DNA of 64,000 nucleotides from Acidobacteriota bacterium (GCA_016192845.1 JACPTI010000042.1:1-64000); one strand, 5' to 3'; positions 8,917 through 18,301 are shown, counted from the first letter of the stretch. Numbers and translations are program-made. The notes: generated from the letters alone by a model not told the origin.

Positions 8917-10638
8917 ATGCCTCGTCCACGGCCCGCGGTGTTGGCTGGTCTCTTTCTGGTATTCCTGGCAGGTGCCGGTGAAGCGGCAACCTGGCACGTG
9001 AAGGCGGACGCGGCACCGGGCGGCGATGGCAGCCGCGCGCGGCCGTTCGCCACCCTCGAGGAGGTTGAAAACGCGTCACGGCCCGGCGACACGATCCGCG
9101 TCCTGCCGGCGACGCGGCCGCTCGGACGCGGCATCCAGCTCAAGGACAACCAGCGCCTGATCGGGGACGGTGATGCGGTGACTGCACCCCATCGCGCAGG
9201 CGTGCGCGATGGGGGCCCCGCGACGAAGGCGCCGCCAGGCGGCGCGCGACCCACGATCACCAACAGCACGAGCGCCCGCCACCACGGCGATGCGATCCGG
9301 CTCGCCAACGGCAATCTCGTCCAGAACATCCACGTCGACGGCGCCGCGCGCGCGGCCGTCTTCGGCGTCAACGCCGCGCGCGCCCAGATTCGCGGCAACC
9401 TGATCACCAACAACATGATTCAGGGGAACGACCTGCGCCGGCTCGAGCGGCCCTGGCCTGACGGTTTCATCCTCTACGAGTCGCAGACGAACCACTTTGG
9501 GGGGATTACGATGCTCGCGTGCGGCCCCGGCGCGTCGAGCTACTGCACCATGCACGCGCCCGAGCGGCCGGCCGCGCCCACGACCGGGGAGATCGTCATC
9601 GCCGGCAACGTGATTCGCGACAGCAACCTCGAAGGGATCATGCTGATCACCGATACCGGCGCGGCCGCCACGTTCACGGTGACCGACACGATCGTCCGCG
9701 ATCTGTCGCAGGGGCTGCCGCCGCCGGAATCATTCACCCCGCCCGTCGATATCGTCCGCTCGCGCGCCTTCACGTTGATCGCCTTGAACCATTCCCGCGT
9801 CGATCTGACGATGAGCCGGTTCCTCGCCGAGAACGTGGCGCCGCCAGGGCGCTATGCGGCCGACGGCCTCGTGTTCCTGACCGGAGGCGACGGGCCAGTC
9901 GTGAACGCGAAGGTCTCGCAGTTCACGATGTTGAACCCGAAGATGACCGGCGAGATGAACAACGGCGACTCGATCGAGATTCAGCACCGCGGCTCGTCGA
10001 ACGCCGTCCTCAACATCGACATGTCGCGCCTCGACCTGCGCGATCCGGCGAGCGCCAACATCAAGATCCTGGAGGCGAGCAATCCGACCAACGGCACGTA
10101 CAACCTGACGGTGTCCGATTCGGTGCTCTCCAACAACAATCCCGCGGGCGGACTCGACGGCCAGATCCGGCTGAGCGGCGCGAGCAACGGCACGAAGGCG
10201 TTCACGCTTGTCGTGCGGAATACGAGATTCGTGGGCATCGGCGGCGCAATCGGCATTCTCAATCCCAACAATGTCGAGACGCTCACGGTGATGGTGGAGA
10301 ACTCGTCGATGTCAGGCTTCACGCACCCGGCGGGCGCCAAGCCGATCGCCGCGGTGACGATGACGCACCCGGCCGACAAGACGATTGGGAAGGCGGTGCT
10401 CGACCTGGGCGGCGGCCCGCTCGGCAGCCGGGGCCGCAATCGATTCGTGAACAATCCCTGGCTCGACATCTCTGTGACGAACGCGAGCCCCAAGACGGCG
10501 GTCCAGGTGGACGCGTCGAACAACTACTGGGGCGGCGGGGCGCCGGTCCTGGGGCAGGCACCGCCGGGGGACGTAGCGGTGAGCGGGAACACCAAGTTCA
10601 ACGCGCCGGCGCATCTCACGGCCGACCCGGCGCGTTAG
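8917..10638 (+). CDS. Exported right-handed beta-helix protein
   Basis: The 573-residue protein starts with a signal peptide (MPRPRPAVLAGLFLVFLAG to about residue 25). A DUF1565-like opening (DGSRARPFATLEEV) follows, then many Asn-rich repeats typical of pectate-lyase-like parallel beta-helices (NLVQNIHVDG, GNLITNNM, GNVIRDSNLEG). No catalytic triad was recognised, so the role may be polysaccharide binding or cleavage. The start at 8917 follows the strong site GGGAGGTGG. Residues about 90-112 (APHRAGVRDGGPATKAPPGG) are a translated family B repeat, an insertion in the first coils of the helix. Confidence 0.82.
   Translation: MPRPRPAVLAGLFLVFLAGAGEAATWHVKADAAPGGDGSRARPFATLEEVENASRPGDTIRVLPATRPLGRGIQLKDNQRLIGDGDAVTAPHRAGVRDGGPATKAPPGGARPTITNSTSARHHGDAIRLANGNLVQNIHVDGAARAAVFGVNAARAQIRGNLITNNMIQGNDLRRLERPWPDGFILYESQTNHFGGITMLACGPGASSYCTMHAPERPAAPTTGEIVIAGNVIRDSNLEGIMLITDTGAAATFTVTDTIVRDLSQGLPPPESFTPPVDIVRSRAFTLIALNHSRVDLTMSRFLAENVAPPGRYAADGLVFLTGGDGPVVNAKVSQFTMLNPKMTGEMNNGDSIEIQHRGSSNAVLNIDMSRLDLRDPASANIKILEASNPTNGTYNLTVSDSVLSNNNPAGGLDGQIRLSGASNGTKAFTLVVRNTRFVGIGGAIGILNPNNVETLTVMVENSSMSGFTHPAGAKPIAAVTMTHPADKTIGKAVLDLGGGPLGSRGRNRFVNNPWLDISVTNASPKTAVQVDASNNYWGGGAPVLGQAPPGDVAVSGNTKFNAPAHLTADPAR
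9184..9249. repeat. Family B palindrome inside a CDS
   Basis: CCCCATCGCGCAGG with its inverted arm GCGCGATGGGG and a following GGCGCCGCCAGGCGGCGC hairpin lie in frame in the beta-helix gene. Similar elements occur between genes at 10761, 20851, 20969, 21033, 48510 and inside the gene at 49557. Confidence 0.8.
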
Positions 10639-10727
10639 CCGGTAGCCGGTAGCAGGAATCAGGAACGAGGAACCAGGAACGAGGAACCAGGAACCCTACC
10701 GGCTACCAGCTACCGGCTACCGGCTCG
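10638..10727. repeat. Word-repeat hairpin (GGTAGCC / GGCTACC)
   Basis: GGTAGCCGGTAGC words followed by GGAACC(A)GGAACGA words and then CTACCGGCTACC words form a long hairpin right after the beta-helix stop. It is a plausible terminator. The same CTACCGGCTACCGGC word recurs at about 57825-57857. Confidence 0.7.
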
Positions 10728-10760
10728 GGGCCATAATCAGCGCCGCCTGCGTGCGCTATG

Positions 10761-10800
10761 GCACCCCAGCGCGCAAAGACCGCGCGCTGGGGACCCCGCT
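10761..10800. repeat. Family B palindrome
   Basis: CACCCCAGCGCGCAAAG with the inverted arm CGCGCGCTGGGG lies directly upstream of the start at 10815, in the likely 5' leader of that gene. Confidence 0.75.
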
Positions 10801-10814
10801 ACGGGAGGGACGTC

Positions 10815-11444
10815 ATGCGTCTGAAGTTTCTGTTCCCGGCCGCGTTGCTCCTGGTGCCGTCCGCGCCTGCCTCCGCCCAGGAGTGGATCGAGTACGCGAG
10901 TCGAAGAGATTTTTTCAGCGTCAACTTTCCCGGTGAGCCCGCGATTCGTGATGTCACCTATGAGACGGAGTACGGCCTCACGCTGGACGGGCGCGTCTAC
11001 AGCGTCGAGGACGCCACGGGGCGCTACTCGGTGACGGTCATCGACTATTCGGATGCCGAGAAGATGCACACCGCACGCGCCGCGGCCTGCAAGGCGGCCG
11101 GCGGCGACGGCGACAGCTGCAACAATCCCGGGCGCGGCGACGTGCGCGGGGCCATGGTCCATGCGTCGTGGAGCTTCATCACGCGCGGCTCGGAGGTGAC
11201 CCATTTCGCGCTCTACAACGCGGATCTCGTCGAGGGGATCCGGCTGCAGCTGCTCAACAAGGACGGTTCGCGCACCTGCTCCGCGACGGCTCGCAGGGCT
11301 GCCTGCTCGGGTTCGTCACGCCGATGCACGGCGACACGGCGCGCGGCCACGGCGTCGAACGAGAATGGGACTGATCAGGCTTTAGGCTTCGGGCTTTGGG
11401 CTTCAGGCCGGAGGCCGCGACGGACTTCCGGCGCCAAAGCCTGA
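10815..11444 (+). CDS. Small exported protein, probably frameshifted near the C-terminus
   Basis: There is a clear signal peptide (MRLKFLFPAALLLVPSAPASA) followed by about 130 residues of a family of small exported proteins of unknown function common in Acidobacteria (WIEYASRRDFFSVNFPGEP). From about 11265 (after LLNKDGSR) the frame gives low-complexity Arg/Ala/Ser-rich sequence running into an intergenic inverted repeat. The +1 frame there gives LLRDGSQGCLLGFVTPMHGD and stops at 11374, just before that repeat, so a 1-base shift near 11260 is likely. The true product would then end at 11374. The function is unknown. Confidence 0.6.
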   Translation: MRLKFLFPAALLLVPSAPASAQEWIEYASRRDFFSVNFPGEPAIRDVTYETEYGLTLDGRVYSVEDATGRYSVTVIDYSDAEKMHTARAAACKAAGGDGDSCNNPGRGDVRGAMVHASWSFITRGSEVTHFALYNADLVEGIRLQLLNKDGSRTCSATARRAACSGSSRRCTATRRAATASNENGTDQALGFGLWASGRRPRRTSGAKA

Positions 11445-11462
11445 AGCCCACAGCCCAAGGCC
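11377..11462. repeat. Intergenic inverted repeat (GGCTTCAGGC words)
   Basis: AGGCTTTAGGCTTCGGGCTT words pair with CAAAGCCTGAAGCCC words to form a long hairpin between two convergent genes. It is a likely bidirectional terminator. Confidence 0.7.
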
Positions 11463-13168
11463 TACTTCGTAACCGCCTTCCAGTTCCTGACGAGATAGTC
11501 GGCGGTCCGCCAGGCGAGCGCCTGCACGGTGAGAGTCGGGTTGCGGGCGCCGCTCGTCCCCATCACCGAGGCCCCGAGGATCCCGAGATTGGGCGCCTCA
11601 TGCGAGAACCCCCAGCGATTGACGACGTTCGTGTCGGGGTTGTCGCCCATGCGCGTGCCGCCGTAGGCGTGCGTCGTCGGCCCCATCGTGCCGATCGGCG
11701 TACGCTCGACGGCCACCGCTCCGGCCGCCATGAACCACACGGCCATCCGGTCCTGGATGAACGCCGCGAGCCTCCGGTCGTTCTCCTTGAAATCCGCCGT
11801 GATGCGGATGACCGGAAATCCGAGCGGGTCTTTGACCACGGGGTCGAGATCGAGGTAGTTGTCCTCGTACGGCAACGTGGTCTTCTGCAGGTAGGCCGTG
11901 TTCCAGCGGTCGGCGTTCTGCCTCACGAACGCCTTCCAGGCCGACCCCCACCGCGGCGCGCGGCCGAAGGTGCTCATCTCGGCCGCGGCGATCGGCCGGC
12001 GGTCGGAATAGACCCAGAGATTGCCGCCACCGATGAAGTCCAGCTTGCCGTGATCGAAGTTGTCGTCGGCCCAGTCGTCTATGGCCACGCCTTGCGCCGG
12101 CAGCCCGTACCAGGTGTTCAAATCACGTGGGAAGAGCGCGGTGACCGACGCGCCCTGGTTGTGGCTGAAGTAATGCCTCCCGATCTGCCCATGGTTGTTC
12201 GACAGCCCGTTCGGAAAGGCCGCCGACTTCGAGACGAGCAGCAGCCGCACGTTCTCGTACACGTAACTCGCCAGCAGCACCACGTCCGCCGGCTGGAAGT
12301 ACTCCATGCCGCCCTTCAGGTAGTTCACGCCGCGGACGCGCCCGTTCCGGTCTACCTCGATCGTCGTCACGACTGCCTCGGTGACGACTTCGAAGCGTTT
12401 CGTCTGCTGGGCCTTTGGAATCGTCGTGACCGCGGTGGAGCTCTTGGAGCGGATGTGGCAGCCGCCGCGCGCGCAGAAGCCATGATAGGCGCACGCGGGA
12501 CGGCCGTCGTACGCGCGGCTGGTGATGGCCGCGGGGCCGGGAAAGGGGTGCCACCCGAGCTTCCGTGCCGCGTCCGCCACCATCTCGGTGAACCCGCTGC
12601 CGCGCAGCGGCGACATCGGGTACTCGCGGCGCCGGGGGCCTTCGAAGATGTTGCCGCGCGCATCGATCCGTCCCTGGATGTTTCCCGCTTTCCCGGACAC
12701 ACCCAGCTCGTATTCCACGATGTCGTAATACGGCTCGAGCTCCTCCAGTCCGAAGGGCCAGTCCTCGGCCGTCGATCCCGCTGGAATGCGCGAAGCGCCG
12801 TACCGGCGCCGGGTTTCGCTCACGACCTTGAAGTCCCACGGGTTCAGCCGCCAGCTCTGCCCCCAGTAGTGCAGGGTCGTTCCGCCCACGGCGTTCATCA
12901 TCGGGTGAATGGCGGCCCGCGGCGAGGAGGGCGCCGACGCGTTCCGCCGGTGCGTCGGGATCTCGCGGTTGGCCTTCTGCACGGCCTGTGGCCATCCGCG
13001 CACATTGTTGCGGAGCTCGTCGGGCGCAAAGTCCTCGGGCGCCAGCCACGTGCCCGCTTCGAGGCCGACGACGTCGAGGCCGGCGCGCGCCAGCGGCAGC
13101 GCCGCCACGCCCCCTGCGGCGCCGAGCCCGACAATGACGACGTTGCGTCTCTTCAGCTCGATCGCCAT
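11462..13168 (-). CDS. GMC-family FAD-dependent oxidoreductase
   Basis: The 568-residue protein has the N-terminal dinucleotide-binding motif VVIVGLGAAGGVAAL and ends in a GMC C-terminal domain with THAYGGTRMGDNP and TSGARNPTLTVQALA, where the catalytic His and Asn pair normally lie. Such enzymes oxidise sugars, sugar acids or alcohols with FAD. The gene overlaps its upstream partner (13153-13884, gluconate 2-dehydrogenase subunit 3-like) by 16 bases, so this looks like a two-subunit periplasmic dehydrogenase. No diheme cytochrome subunit is adjacent. The large subunit has no signal of its own and probably travels with the Tat signal of the small one. The substrate is unknown. Confidence 0.88.
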   Translation of the reverse strand: MAIELKRRNVVIVGLGAAGGVAALPLARAGLDVVGLEAGTWLAPEDFAPDELRNNVRGWPQAVQKANREIPTHRRNASAPSSPRAAIHPMMNAVGGTTLHYWGQSWRLNPWDFKVVSETRRRYGASRIPAGSTAEDWPFGLEELEPYYDIVEYELGVSGKAGNIQGRIDARGNIFEGPRRREYPMSPLRGSGFTEMVADAARKLGWHPFPGPAAITSRAYDGRPACAYHGFCARGGCHIRSKSSTAVTTIPKAQQTKRFEVVTEAVVTTIEVDRNGRVRGVNYLKGGMEYFQPADVVLLASYVYENVRLLLVSKSAAFPNGLSNNHGQIGRHYFSHNQGASVTALFPRDLNTWYGLPAQGVAIDDWADDNFDHGKLDFIGGGNLWVYSDRRPIAAAEMSTFGRAPRWGSAWKAFVRQNADRWNTAYLQKTTLPYEDNYLDLDPVVKDPLGFPVIRITADFKENDRRLAAFIQDRMAVWFMAAGAVAVERTPIGTMGPTTHAYGGTRMGDNPDTNVVNRWGFSHEAPNLGILGASVMGTSGARNPTLTVQALAWRTADYLVRNWKAVTK

Positions 13169-13884
13169 GGCTCGTCGATGCGCCCGAGACGGGCGCGAGC
13201 GGGCCGCTTCTTCGCGAACATCGCATGGTCGTACGCGGACCGGCGCACGCGTGCGGGACGCCGGTCCATGCGTTGATCATCCGGCGTGGCCGCCAGCCGG
13301 ATGCCCGGGTACCCGATCAGGTCCCATCCCACGAAGTTCGCGTTGCCGCCGTAGTACGGATCGCAGAACGTGCCCTGAATGGTGTGCATCCGCACGAGAT
13401 TGAAGAACGTGGCGGCGTCGGGCGTGAAGCCGGCGGCGGTGTTGCTTTCCATCTGGGTCAGGATCGCGTCCTGATCCGCGGCGGAGAGCTGCGCAAAGGG
13501 CGCGCTCTTCGAGGCGCGGGCCCAGGCGTCCACGGCGGCCAGCCCCGTGCGATACGCCTCTCGCGCGTCGGCCAGCGCGCCGCCGAGCGCGCGATCGATA
13601 TAGCGCGTGGCGCGCGCTTCGGTGGCTCCAGGACCGTTCTCGTCGGTCGGGATGAGCCGCGCGGCAATCGCATCGAGCGTCGCGGTTTCGGCCGCCGTGA
13701 GTGTTTCCAGTGGTTCGCGAGCGGCGGCCTGGTTGGCCGCTGCGGCGGCCGGCGCGGCGTTGTCGGGCATCCTCCGCACCAGCATCTCTACCGGCACGAT
13801 CGCGCCGGCCCCGAACCGGACCGTGCGGGCCAGCAGCTCGCGGCGGGACAACCCGCGCGCGTCAGCGGAATCATCGCGGCTCAT
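13153..13884 (-). CDS. Gluconate 2-dehydrogenase subunit 3-like protein with Tat signal
   Basis: The 243-residue protein has a twin-arginine motif, LSRRELLARTVRFGAGAIV. It is followed by the helical gluconate_2-dh3 domain (about 60-210; ETLTAAETATLDAIAARLIPT and the C-terminal YYGGNANFVGWDLIGYPG). It is the small subunit that escorts and anchors GMC-type dehydrogenases. It sits immediately upstream of the GMC gene, overlapping its start, in line with translational coupling. Confidence 0.87.
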   Translation of the reverse strand: MSRDDSADARGLSRRELLARTVRFGAGAIVPVEMLVRRMPDNAAPAAAAANQAAAREPLETLTAAETATLDAIAARLIPTDENGPGATEARATRYIDRALGGALADAREAYRTGLAAVDAWARASKSAPFAQLSAADQDAILTQMESNTAAGFTPDAATFFNLVRMHTIQGTFCDPYYGGNANFVGWDLIGYPGIRLAATPDDQRMDRRPARVRRSAYDHAMFAKKRPARARLGRIDEPWRSS

Positions 13885-13962
13885 GTCTCGCTCCTGACGT
13901 GATGGGGGATTCTACAATGAGTGTTGCGAGGTGTTGCGAAGCGTCAGCACTCTCACCTTCAC

Positions 13963-14026
13963 GTACCACCGAGGCACCGAGACACCGAGAAATTTATCCA
14001 ATTTGTCTCGGTGCCTCGGTGCCCTC
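13963..14026. repeat. Family C hairpin (CACCGAG words)
   Basis: CACCGAGGCACCGAGACACC and its inverted arm (TCTCGGTGCCTCGGTG) are separated by an A/T-rich loop. It lies just downstream of the TonB remnant stop (on the minus strand). Confidence 0.8.
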
Positions 14027-14029
14027 CGA

Positions 14030-14837
14030 TTAGAAGCCGAGCCGCACGCCCACCTGCAACTGCCGCGGAATCCCGCCGCCGAAGAGCGAACCGACGCTGA
14101 GAAAGCTCGCCGACGGCATGTCGCCCGTCGGGTTATTGAAGTTCGGCTCGTTGGTGACGTTGAAGACCTCGGCAAACATGTCAAGCGTACGCACGCCGCC
14201 GAGCTGCAGGCGGTAGCCAACCCGGAGGTCCAGCTCCGAGTAGGTCGGGCCGCGGGCGCCGTTGCGACCGCCCTTGTTCTTCACGGTGATGGCGTTCTGC
14301 CCGGTGCCTTTGTACGTTCCTGCGGGCAATGGGTCGAACAGCCGCCCGTTGCGGTCCGCATCGACGGCCGAATTGATCATGTTGATCGGCCGGCCGCTCA
14401 TGAACCGGTGCACCGCGCTCACGGTCACGCCGCCAGTCCGGGGCACCTCGAGGCGGCTGCTCAGCGTCAGCAGGTGCTTCCGATCGACGGCCAGCGGTCC
14501 CCAGGTCAGATCGAGGTTGCGTTGCTCGAGGACCTGAAAATTGTTGACGAAGTCGGGACTCCCGTCAGAGTGGCCGCGGGCGCTGCCAATCGAGTACGAG
14601 GCGCGCGCACCCCACCAGTTGCTGAAGCGCTTCTCGAGCTGCAAGCTGAGGATGTCCTGCGCGGACTTGCCGATGTTCTCTCGAATCCACACGTTGTTCC
14701 GGAAGGGTGAGAGCCCCAGCTGTGCACGTAGTCGGCCGCGAACGACATCTGCGCGCCAAGCTGCCGCTCGTAGCCAAACGACACCTGGTGCGAGTAGGGG
14801 ATCGTCCGATCGGGCGTGTCCAGGCCCCATGCGCCAC
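14030..14837 (-). pseudogene. TonB-dependent receptor remnant (C-terminal barrel)
   Basis: The last about 215 residues match the end of an Oar-like TonB-dependent receptor (DMFAEVFNVTNEPNFNNP, IPRQLQVGVRLGF with the terminal aromatic). Upstream, RTIPYSHQVSFGYERQLGAQ and AADYVHSWG are in another frame and rejoin at about 14710, so there is a frameshift. The 5' end is cut exactly where a family C repeat begins (14836), and no plug, signal or regulatory domain remains. This is a decayed fragment of a gene normally about 3 kb. Confidence 0.85.
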
Positions 14838-14906
14838 CACCGAGGCGCTGAGACACCGAGAAATCTATTTTGATTTCTCGGTGCCTCGGTGCCTCGGTGT
14901 TCCGTG
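14836..14906. repeat. Family C hairpin at the break of the receptor remnant
   Basis: CACCGAGGCGCTGAGACACC and the inverted TCTCGGTGCCTCGGTGCCTC arms flank an A/T loop. Its left edge coincides with the truncation of the TonB remnant. Confidence 0.8.
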
Positions 14907-14935
14907 GGAGCGAAGCTCAGTGAGCTCGACTCAGT

Positions 14936-17107
14936 TCACTTCGCCAGCGGGTTGGGACGCAGCTGGAACTTGAGCACCTGGCTCGGCGTTCCCTTGCCCC
15001 CTTCGGTGTGGAACGGCGCCCGGCTGGCGTTGGTCGACCAGAGCCCGCGACCCTTCCATCCCGCATTCGGATCGTCGATGCGCCCGTCCATCGATTTCGC
15101 GTAGAACCCCATCGGATACGGCACGTGCACCACCATGTAGCGGCCGTTTACGAGGAGCAGCAGCGAATCCGATCCGCCGCCTGTGGCGATCGGGATGTTC
15201 GGCCCGAGCCCGAACACGTTGTGCTGATCGACCCACGGGTAGTAGCTGGTGTCGGCGCTGCCGGGCTCCTGAGCGCCCTTGAACTGCGGGCCAGGATATG
15301 CGTGGAACGACCAGCCTTCCGGGCAGTGCCGGCCGGTCGCCTTCGGGCCGTTGAGCGGCCCTTTGCACTTGCGGCGATCGAAGCTCGCCATGTGGCCGCT
15401 CGAGAGCACCGCCCAGATCACGCCGCTCCGGTCGGCATCGATGCCACGGATGCTGACCAGATGCGGCCCATCCGACGGCAGCTCGTAGTATTCGGAGAGC
15501 GCCGTGGCCGGCGACGTGCTCGCGCCCGGCGCCACGCGGATCAGTCCGCCGGGGAACCGGTTCACGCCGCCCCAGACCGAGCCGTCGGCCGGGTTCGGGA
15601 TCACGCTGTAGATCGGAAAGCCGATTCGGGTGTCCCTGGCCGGATCCGGCTTGTCGCCCGGCTCGACGTACGCGTCGCGCCGGCCGTTGCCGCTGGTGTC
15701 GAGGATGAACGGCGTCCACCCCTGCGAGCGCGCCGGGTCCTTCGTCTCGTCCCACACGCGCGTGTTCACCCAGCCGAGGACGCCGTGCTGGTCGGAGCCG
15801 CTGCCGTCGACATACAGCGTGTTGTCCGCGTCCTCCGCGAAGTGGAGGTGATGCGTGCCGAAGCACGTGTTGATGTCGCTCCACGTCTTCGTTCGCGGGT
15901 CGTACATCTTCAGCTGGCGGCCGTTGCGATCGATTGGGAACGCCTGCGCCGACGGGTTGCTCGAACCCTGCCGGCAGTAGGCCGGCGTCTCGTTCCCGCG
16001 CACTCGCGCGGCGTACCACGTCCGCGCGCGCTGGTCCATCATCGGCGTGTGGTTGACCGCCTTGCTGTGCCACAGCACCTCTTCGCCCCAGTATGGTGAG
16101 GCAAGCATCGGTCCGCCGCCCTCGCCGCCGCCGGCCGGGAGGTTGTCGACCGGAATCTCCAGCCGGCTCGTCGCGTGGCGAACGGGGTCGAGCACCGGAA
16201 CGTAGTCGGCGGCCGCCTCCAGCGCGCCGTAGACCGGCCCGTTCGCGTTGACCGTCGGATTGCGCTTGTCGGAGGTGACCTCGTCGTGCAGGTACGCCTT
16301 CGGATCGGCCCAGTCCCAGATCGTGACGACGACGTCGCGCTCGCGGCCCTGCGGGCGCGGCGGCGCCTCGGTCGGGTATTCACCTTTCGCAATCCGGTCC
16401 GTCCAGTCGGCGAACAGCTCGAACGACCGCGGGCCCATCTGCGTGTTGAGCGTGGCGTACATGCCGCCACCCGCCTGTCCGGACTGCACGCGGCGCCGCC
16501 ACGCATCGACCGACGATAGCCCCTTGAACATGCCGGGGATCTCGCGCGTCGCCCTGTTCCCCATCTGGTGGCACCCTTCGCAGCTCCCCATGCGCAGCCG
16601 GCCCATCCACTCCGCCTGGCTCCGCACGGTCTCGACGATGCCGTTCACCTTGGCGCCCTTGCCGGGGAACTCGCTCTTGTCCGGCACGCGCAGCAACGAG
16701 TACCAGTAGTTGGCCGGGTAGTACTCGGCGGCCGCGCGCGCGTTGGGCGCGATCACGGCGGTGAGATTGAGCGTGCTGCCGGGCGTCGCACGCACGTTCG
16801 GTGAGTCGACGAGCCCGTAGCCGCGCACCCAGACGGTGTAGTTCGCCTTCGGCAGGTCCGGGAGCACGTAGCGCCCCTGGTCGTCGGTGACGACCATCTT
16901 CGCCAACCGCGTCGGCAGGTCGCGCGTCTCGGCGATCACCCAGACGCCCGCCTCCGGCCCTTTGGTGCTGGTGACCACGCCGCCGATGTCATCGTTGTCG
17001 ATGGCGACGGCGGGCTGCTGCGCGCTCACGCCTGCGAGCGACGTGATGGCGAGCACGATGATGCCGACGCCGATGAATCCGGGAACGATCAATCTATTGC
17101 ATGTCAT
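14936..17107 (-). CDS. Large exported regulatory-domain and mono-haem protein
   Basis: The 723-residue protein has a signal anchor (residues 5-28), then a carboxypeptidase-regulatory-like domain (about 38-120; GPEAGVWVIAETRDLPTR, GRYVLPDLPKANYTVWVRGY) and a c-type haem site CEGCHQMG at about 180. A long region with WGGVNRF/GVIWAVLSSGH-type propeller blades completes it. The start at 17107 is chosen for the GGAGG site 6 bases upstream. It is related in plan to the proteins at 1948, 25051 and 40077 but larger. It could carry electrons in an exported oxidation pathway. It is transcribed in the same direction as 17228-20801. Confidence 0.8.
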   Translation of the reverse strand: MTCNRLIVPGFIGVGIIVLAITSLAGVSAQQPAVAIDNDDIGGVVTSTKGPEAGVWVIAETRDLPTRLAKMVVTDDQGRYVLPDLPKANYTVWVRGYGLVDSPNVRATPGSTLNLTAVIAPNARAAAEYYPANYWYSLLRVPDKSEFPGKGAKVNGIVETVRSQAEWMGRLRMGSCEGCHQMGNRATREIPGMFKGLSSVDAWRRRVQSGQAGGGMYATLNTQMGPRSFELFADWTDRIAKGEYPTEAPPRPQGRERDVVVTIWDWADPKAYLHDEVTSDKRNPTVNANGPVYGALEAAADYVPVLDPVRHATSRLEIPVDNLPAGGGEGGGPMLASPYWGEEVLWHSKAVNHTPMMDQRARTWYAARVRGNETPAYCRQGSSNPSAQAFPIDRNGRQLKMYDPRTKTWSDINTCFGTHHLHFAEDADNTLYVDGSGSDQHGVLGWVNTRVWDETKDPARSQGWTPFILDTSGNGRRDAYVEPGDKPDPARDTRIGFPIYSVIPNPADGSVWGGVNRFPGGLIRVAPGASTSPATALSEYYELPSDGPHLVSIRGIDADRSGVIWAVLSSGHMASFDRRKCKGPLNGPKATGRHCPEGWSFHAYPGPQFKGAQEPGSADTSYYPWVDQHNVFGLGPNIPIATGGGSDSLLLLVNGRYMVVHVPYPMGFYAKSMDGRIDDPNAGWKGRGLWSTNASRAPFHTEGGKGTPSQVLKFQLRPNPLAK

Positions 17108-17139
17108 AACGTCCTCCGACCAGCAGGCGCGAACCTCCA

Positions 17140-17215
17140 CCGGAACACCGAGCCGCTGAGACACCGAGGCCAAAACCAATAAATTCTCGGTGTCTCGGTG
17201 CCTCGGTGGTACGTG
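17140..17215. repeat. Family C hairpin
   Basis: ACACCGAGCCGCTGAGACACC and inverted TCTCGGTGTCTCGGTGCCTC words lie between two co-directional genes. Confidence 0.8.
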
Positions 17216-17227
17216 GGGATTTGCCTT

Positions 17228-18196
17228 TCACCTCCGATACCATTCGTAGAGCTTGTCGCCGGGCGGCACCTTCCGCGTGATGTCGACGATCATCGTCTCG
17301 CCCTCCCAGCGCCTGACCAGCTGTTCCTTCCGCAGGTGCCCGAACAGAAATTCCTCGACGAACTCGATGCACCGGTACTCGAGCAGCTCGACGTTCGGCT
17401 CCAGCCGCCGGTAGAGCGGCATCGCGACCGTCCACGGCCGCGTAAAGACCTTCGGATCCTCGATCGTGACCTGGTACCAGATCGCGTCGCGGCTCATGGG
17501 GGTAAAGCGCTCGACCAGACGCAGCATCTCGCTGTGGAAGTTGCCCGCCCGGTCGAACCAGTTCTTGCCGTTGAAGTGCGTCACCTCGACGACGAGCGTG
17601 TCGCCCTCCCACCGGCCGAGCGAGTGCCCCATGTACGTGTCGTCCGGCGGCGGCTCCACCTTGTCGAGGTGGATCGTGCGCGCCGCGTTCGTGAACGTGA
17701 ACGCCATCTGGATCTTGGCGGTCCCCTGCGCGACCTGGAAGGGGTACGGCATGTACATCGCGCGCGGAATGCCGGGCAGGTAGCACTTCAGCTCCGGGTC
17801 GCGATCGATCCAGTTTTCCGCGTTGGCCTGCCGGATCTTCGCCGCTTCGGACGTGTACGGAATCTGGCCGTCGCCCTCGACGACCCCGATCGAGGGCGGC
17901 ACGCCGCCGGCGGCGCCGAGCGCGAGCACCGGCGCGGCCGGCACGCGGGCGTAGTCGTACGGATAGACGCCCTGCTGCGTAACCGCCCCGGGACGCGCGG
18001 CGTGCGCCTGCAGATCCCAGTGCGCCTCGTTGTTCGCCTGCCAGATGCCGCTCAAGTCGGGCCTGCCGTCGGGCTGCCGCGGAATGTCGGATGCGGTCAC
18101 CTCGGGGCTCCGCCCGATCAGCCGGGCGGCCGACGCGCCAAGTGCCGCCGCAGCAAGCGCGATGAGGATCACCGAACCAGTGGACCAGCGTCGCAT
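17228..18196 (-). CDS. Exported protein of unknown function (GRWEGDTLVV family)
   Basis: The 322-residue protein starts with a signal peptide (RRWSTGSVILIALAAAALGA). The family signature is GRPDLSGIWQ near the N-terminus, then LGRWEGDTLVVEVTHFN, FDRAGNFHSE and VTIEDPKVFTRPW, rich in Trp and beta strands. The family is widespread in Acidobacteria and has no assigned function that I know of. Four other members lie in this window (18302, 19566, 35655, 36654), next to TonB receptors and haem proteins, hinting at a shared exported process. The start at 18196 is used because it directly precedes the signal peptide and has GGAGG upstream. Confidence 0.8.
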   Translation of the reverse strand: MRRWSTGSVILIALAAAALGASAARLIGRSPEVTASDIPRQPDGRPDLSGIWQANNEAHWDLQAHAARPGAVTQQGVYPYDYARVPAAPVLALGAAGGVPPSIGVVEGDGQIPYTSEAAKIRQANAENWIDRDPELKCYLPGIPRAMYMPYPFQVAQGTAKIQMAFTFTNAARTIHLDKVEPPPDDTYMGHSLGRWEGDTLVVEVTHFNGKNWFDRAGNFHSEMLRLVERFTPMSRDAIWYQVTIEDPKVFTRPWTVAMPLYRRLEPNVELLEYRCIEFVEEFLFGHLRKEQLVRRWEGETMIVDITRKVPPGDKLYEWYRR

Positions 18197-18228
18197 AAAA
18201 ACCTCCGTTTGGAGCAATCCGCTTCCAC

Positions 18229-18301
18229 GGGCCACAGAGTCACAGAGAGCACAGAGGCGACAAATTGTTTTCTCTGTGTCTCTGTGTCTCTGTGGCCTGT
18301 C
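18229..18301. repeat. Family D hairpin (CACAGAG words)
   Basis: GCCACAGAGTCACAGAGAGC pairs with TCTCTGTGTCTCTGTGTCTC and GTGGC across an A/T loop. It is analogous to family C but built from CACAGAG words. A half copy is at 53029-53050. Confidence 0.75.
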
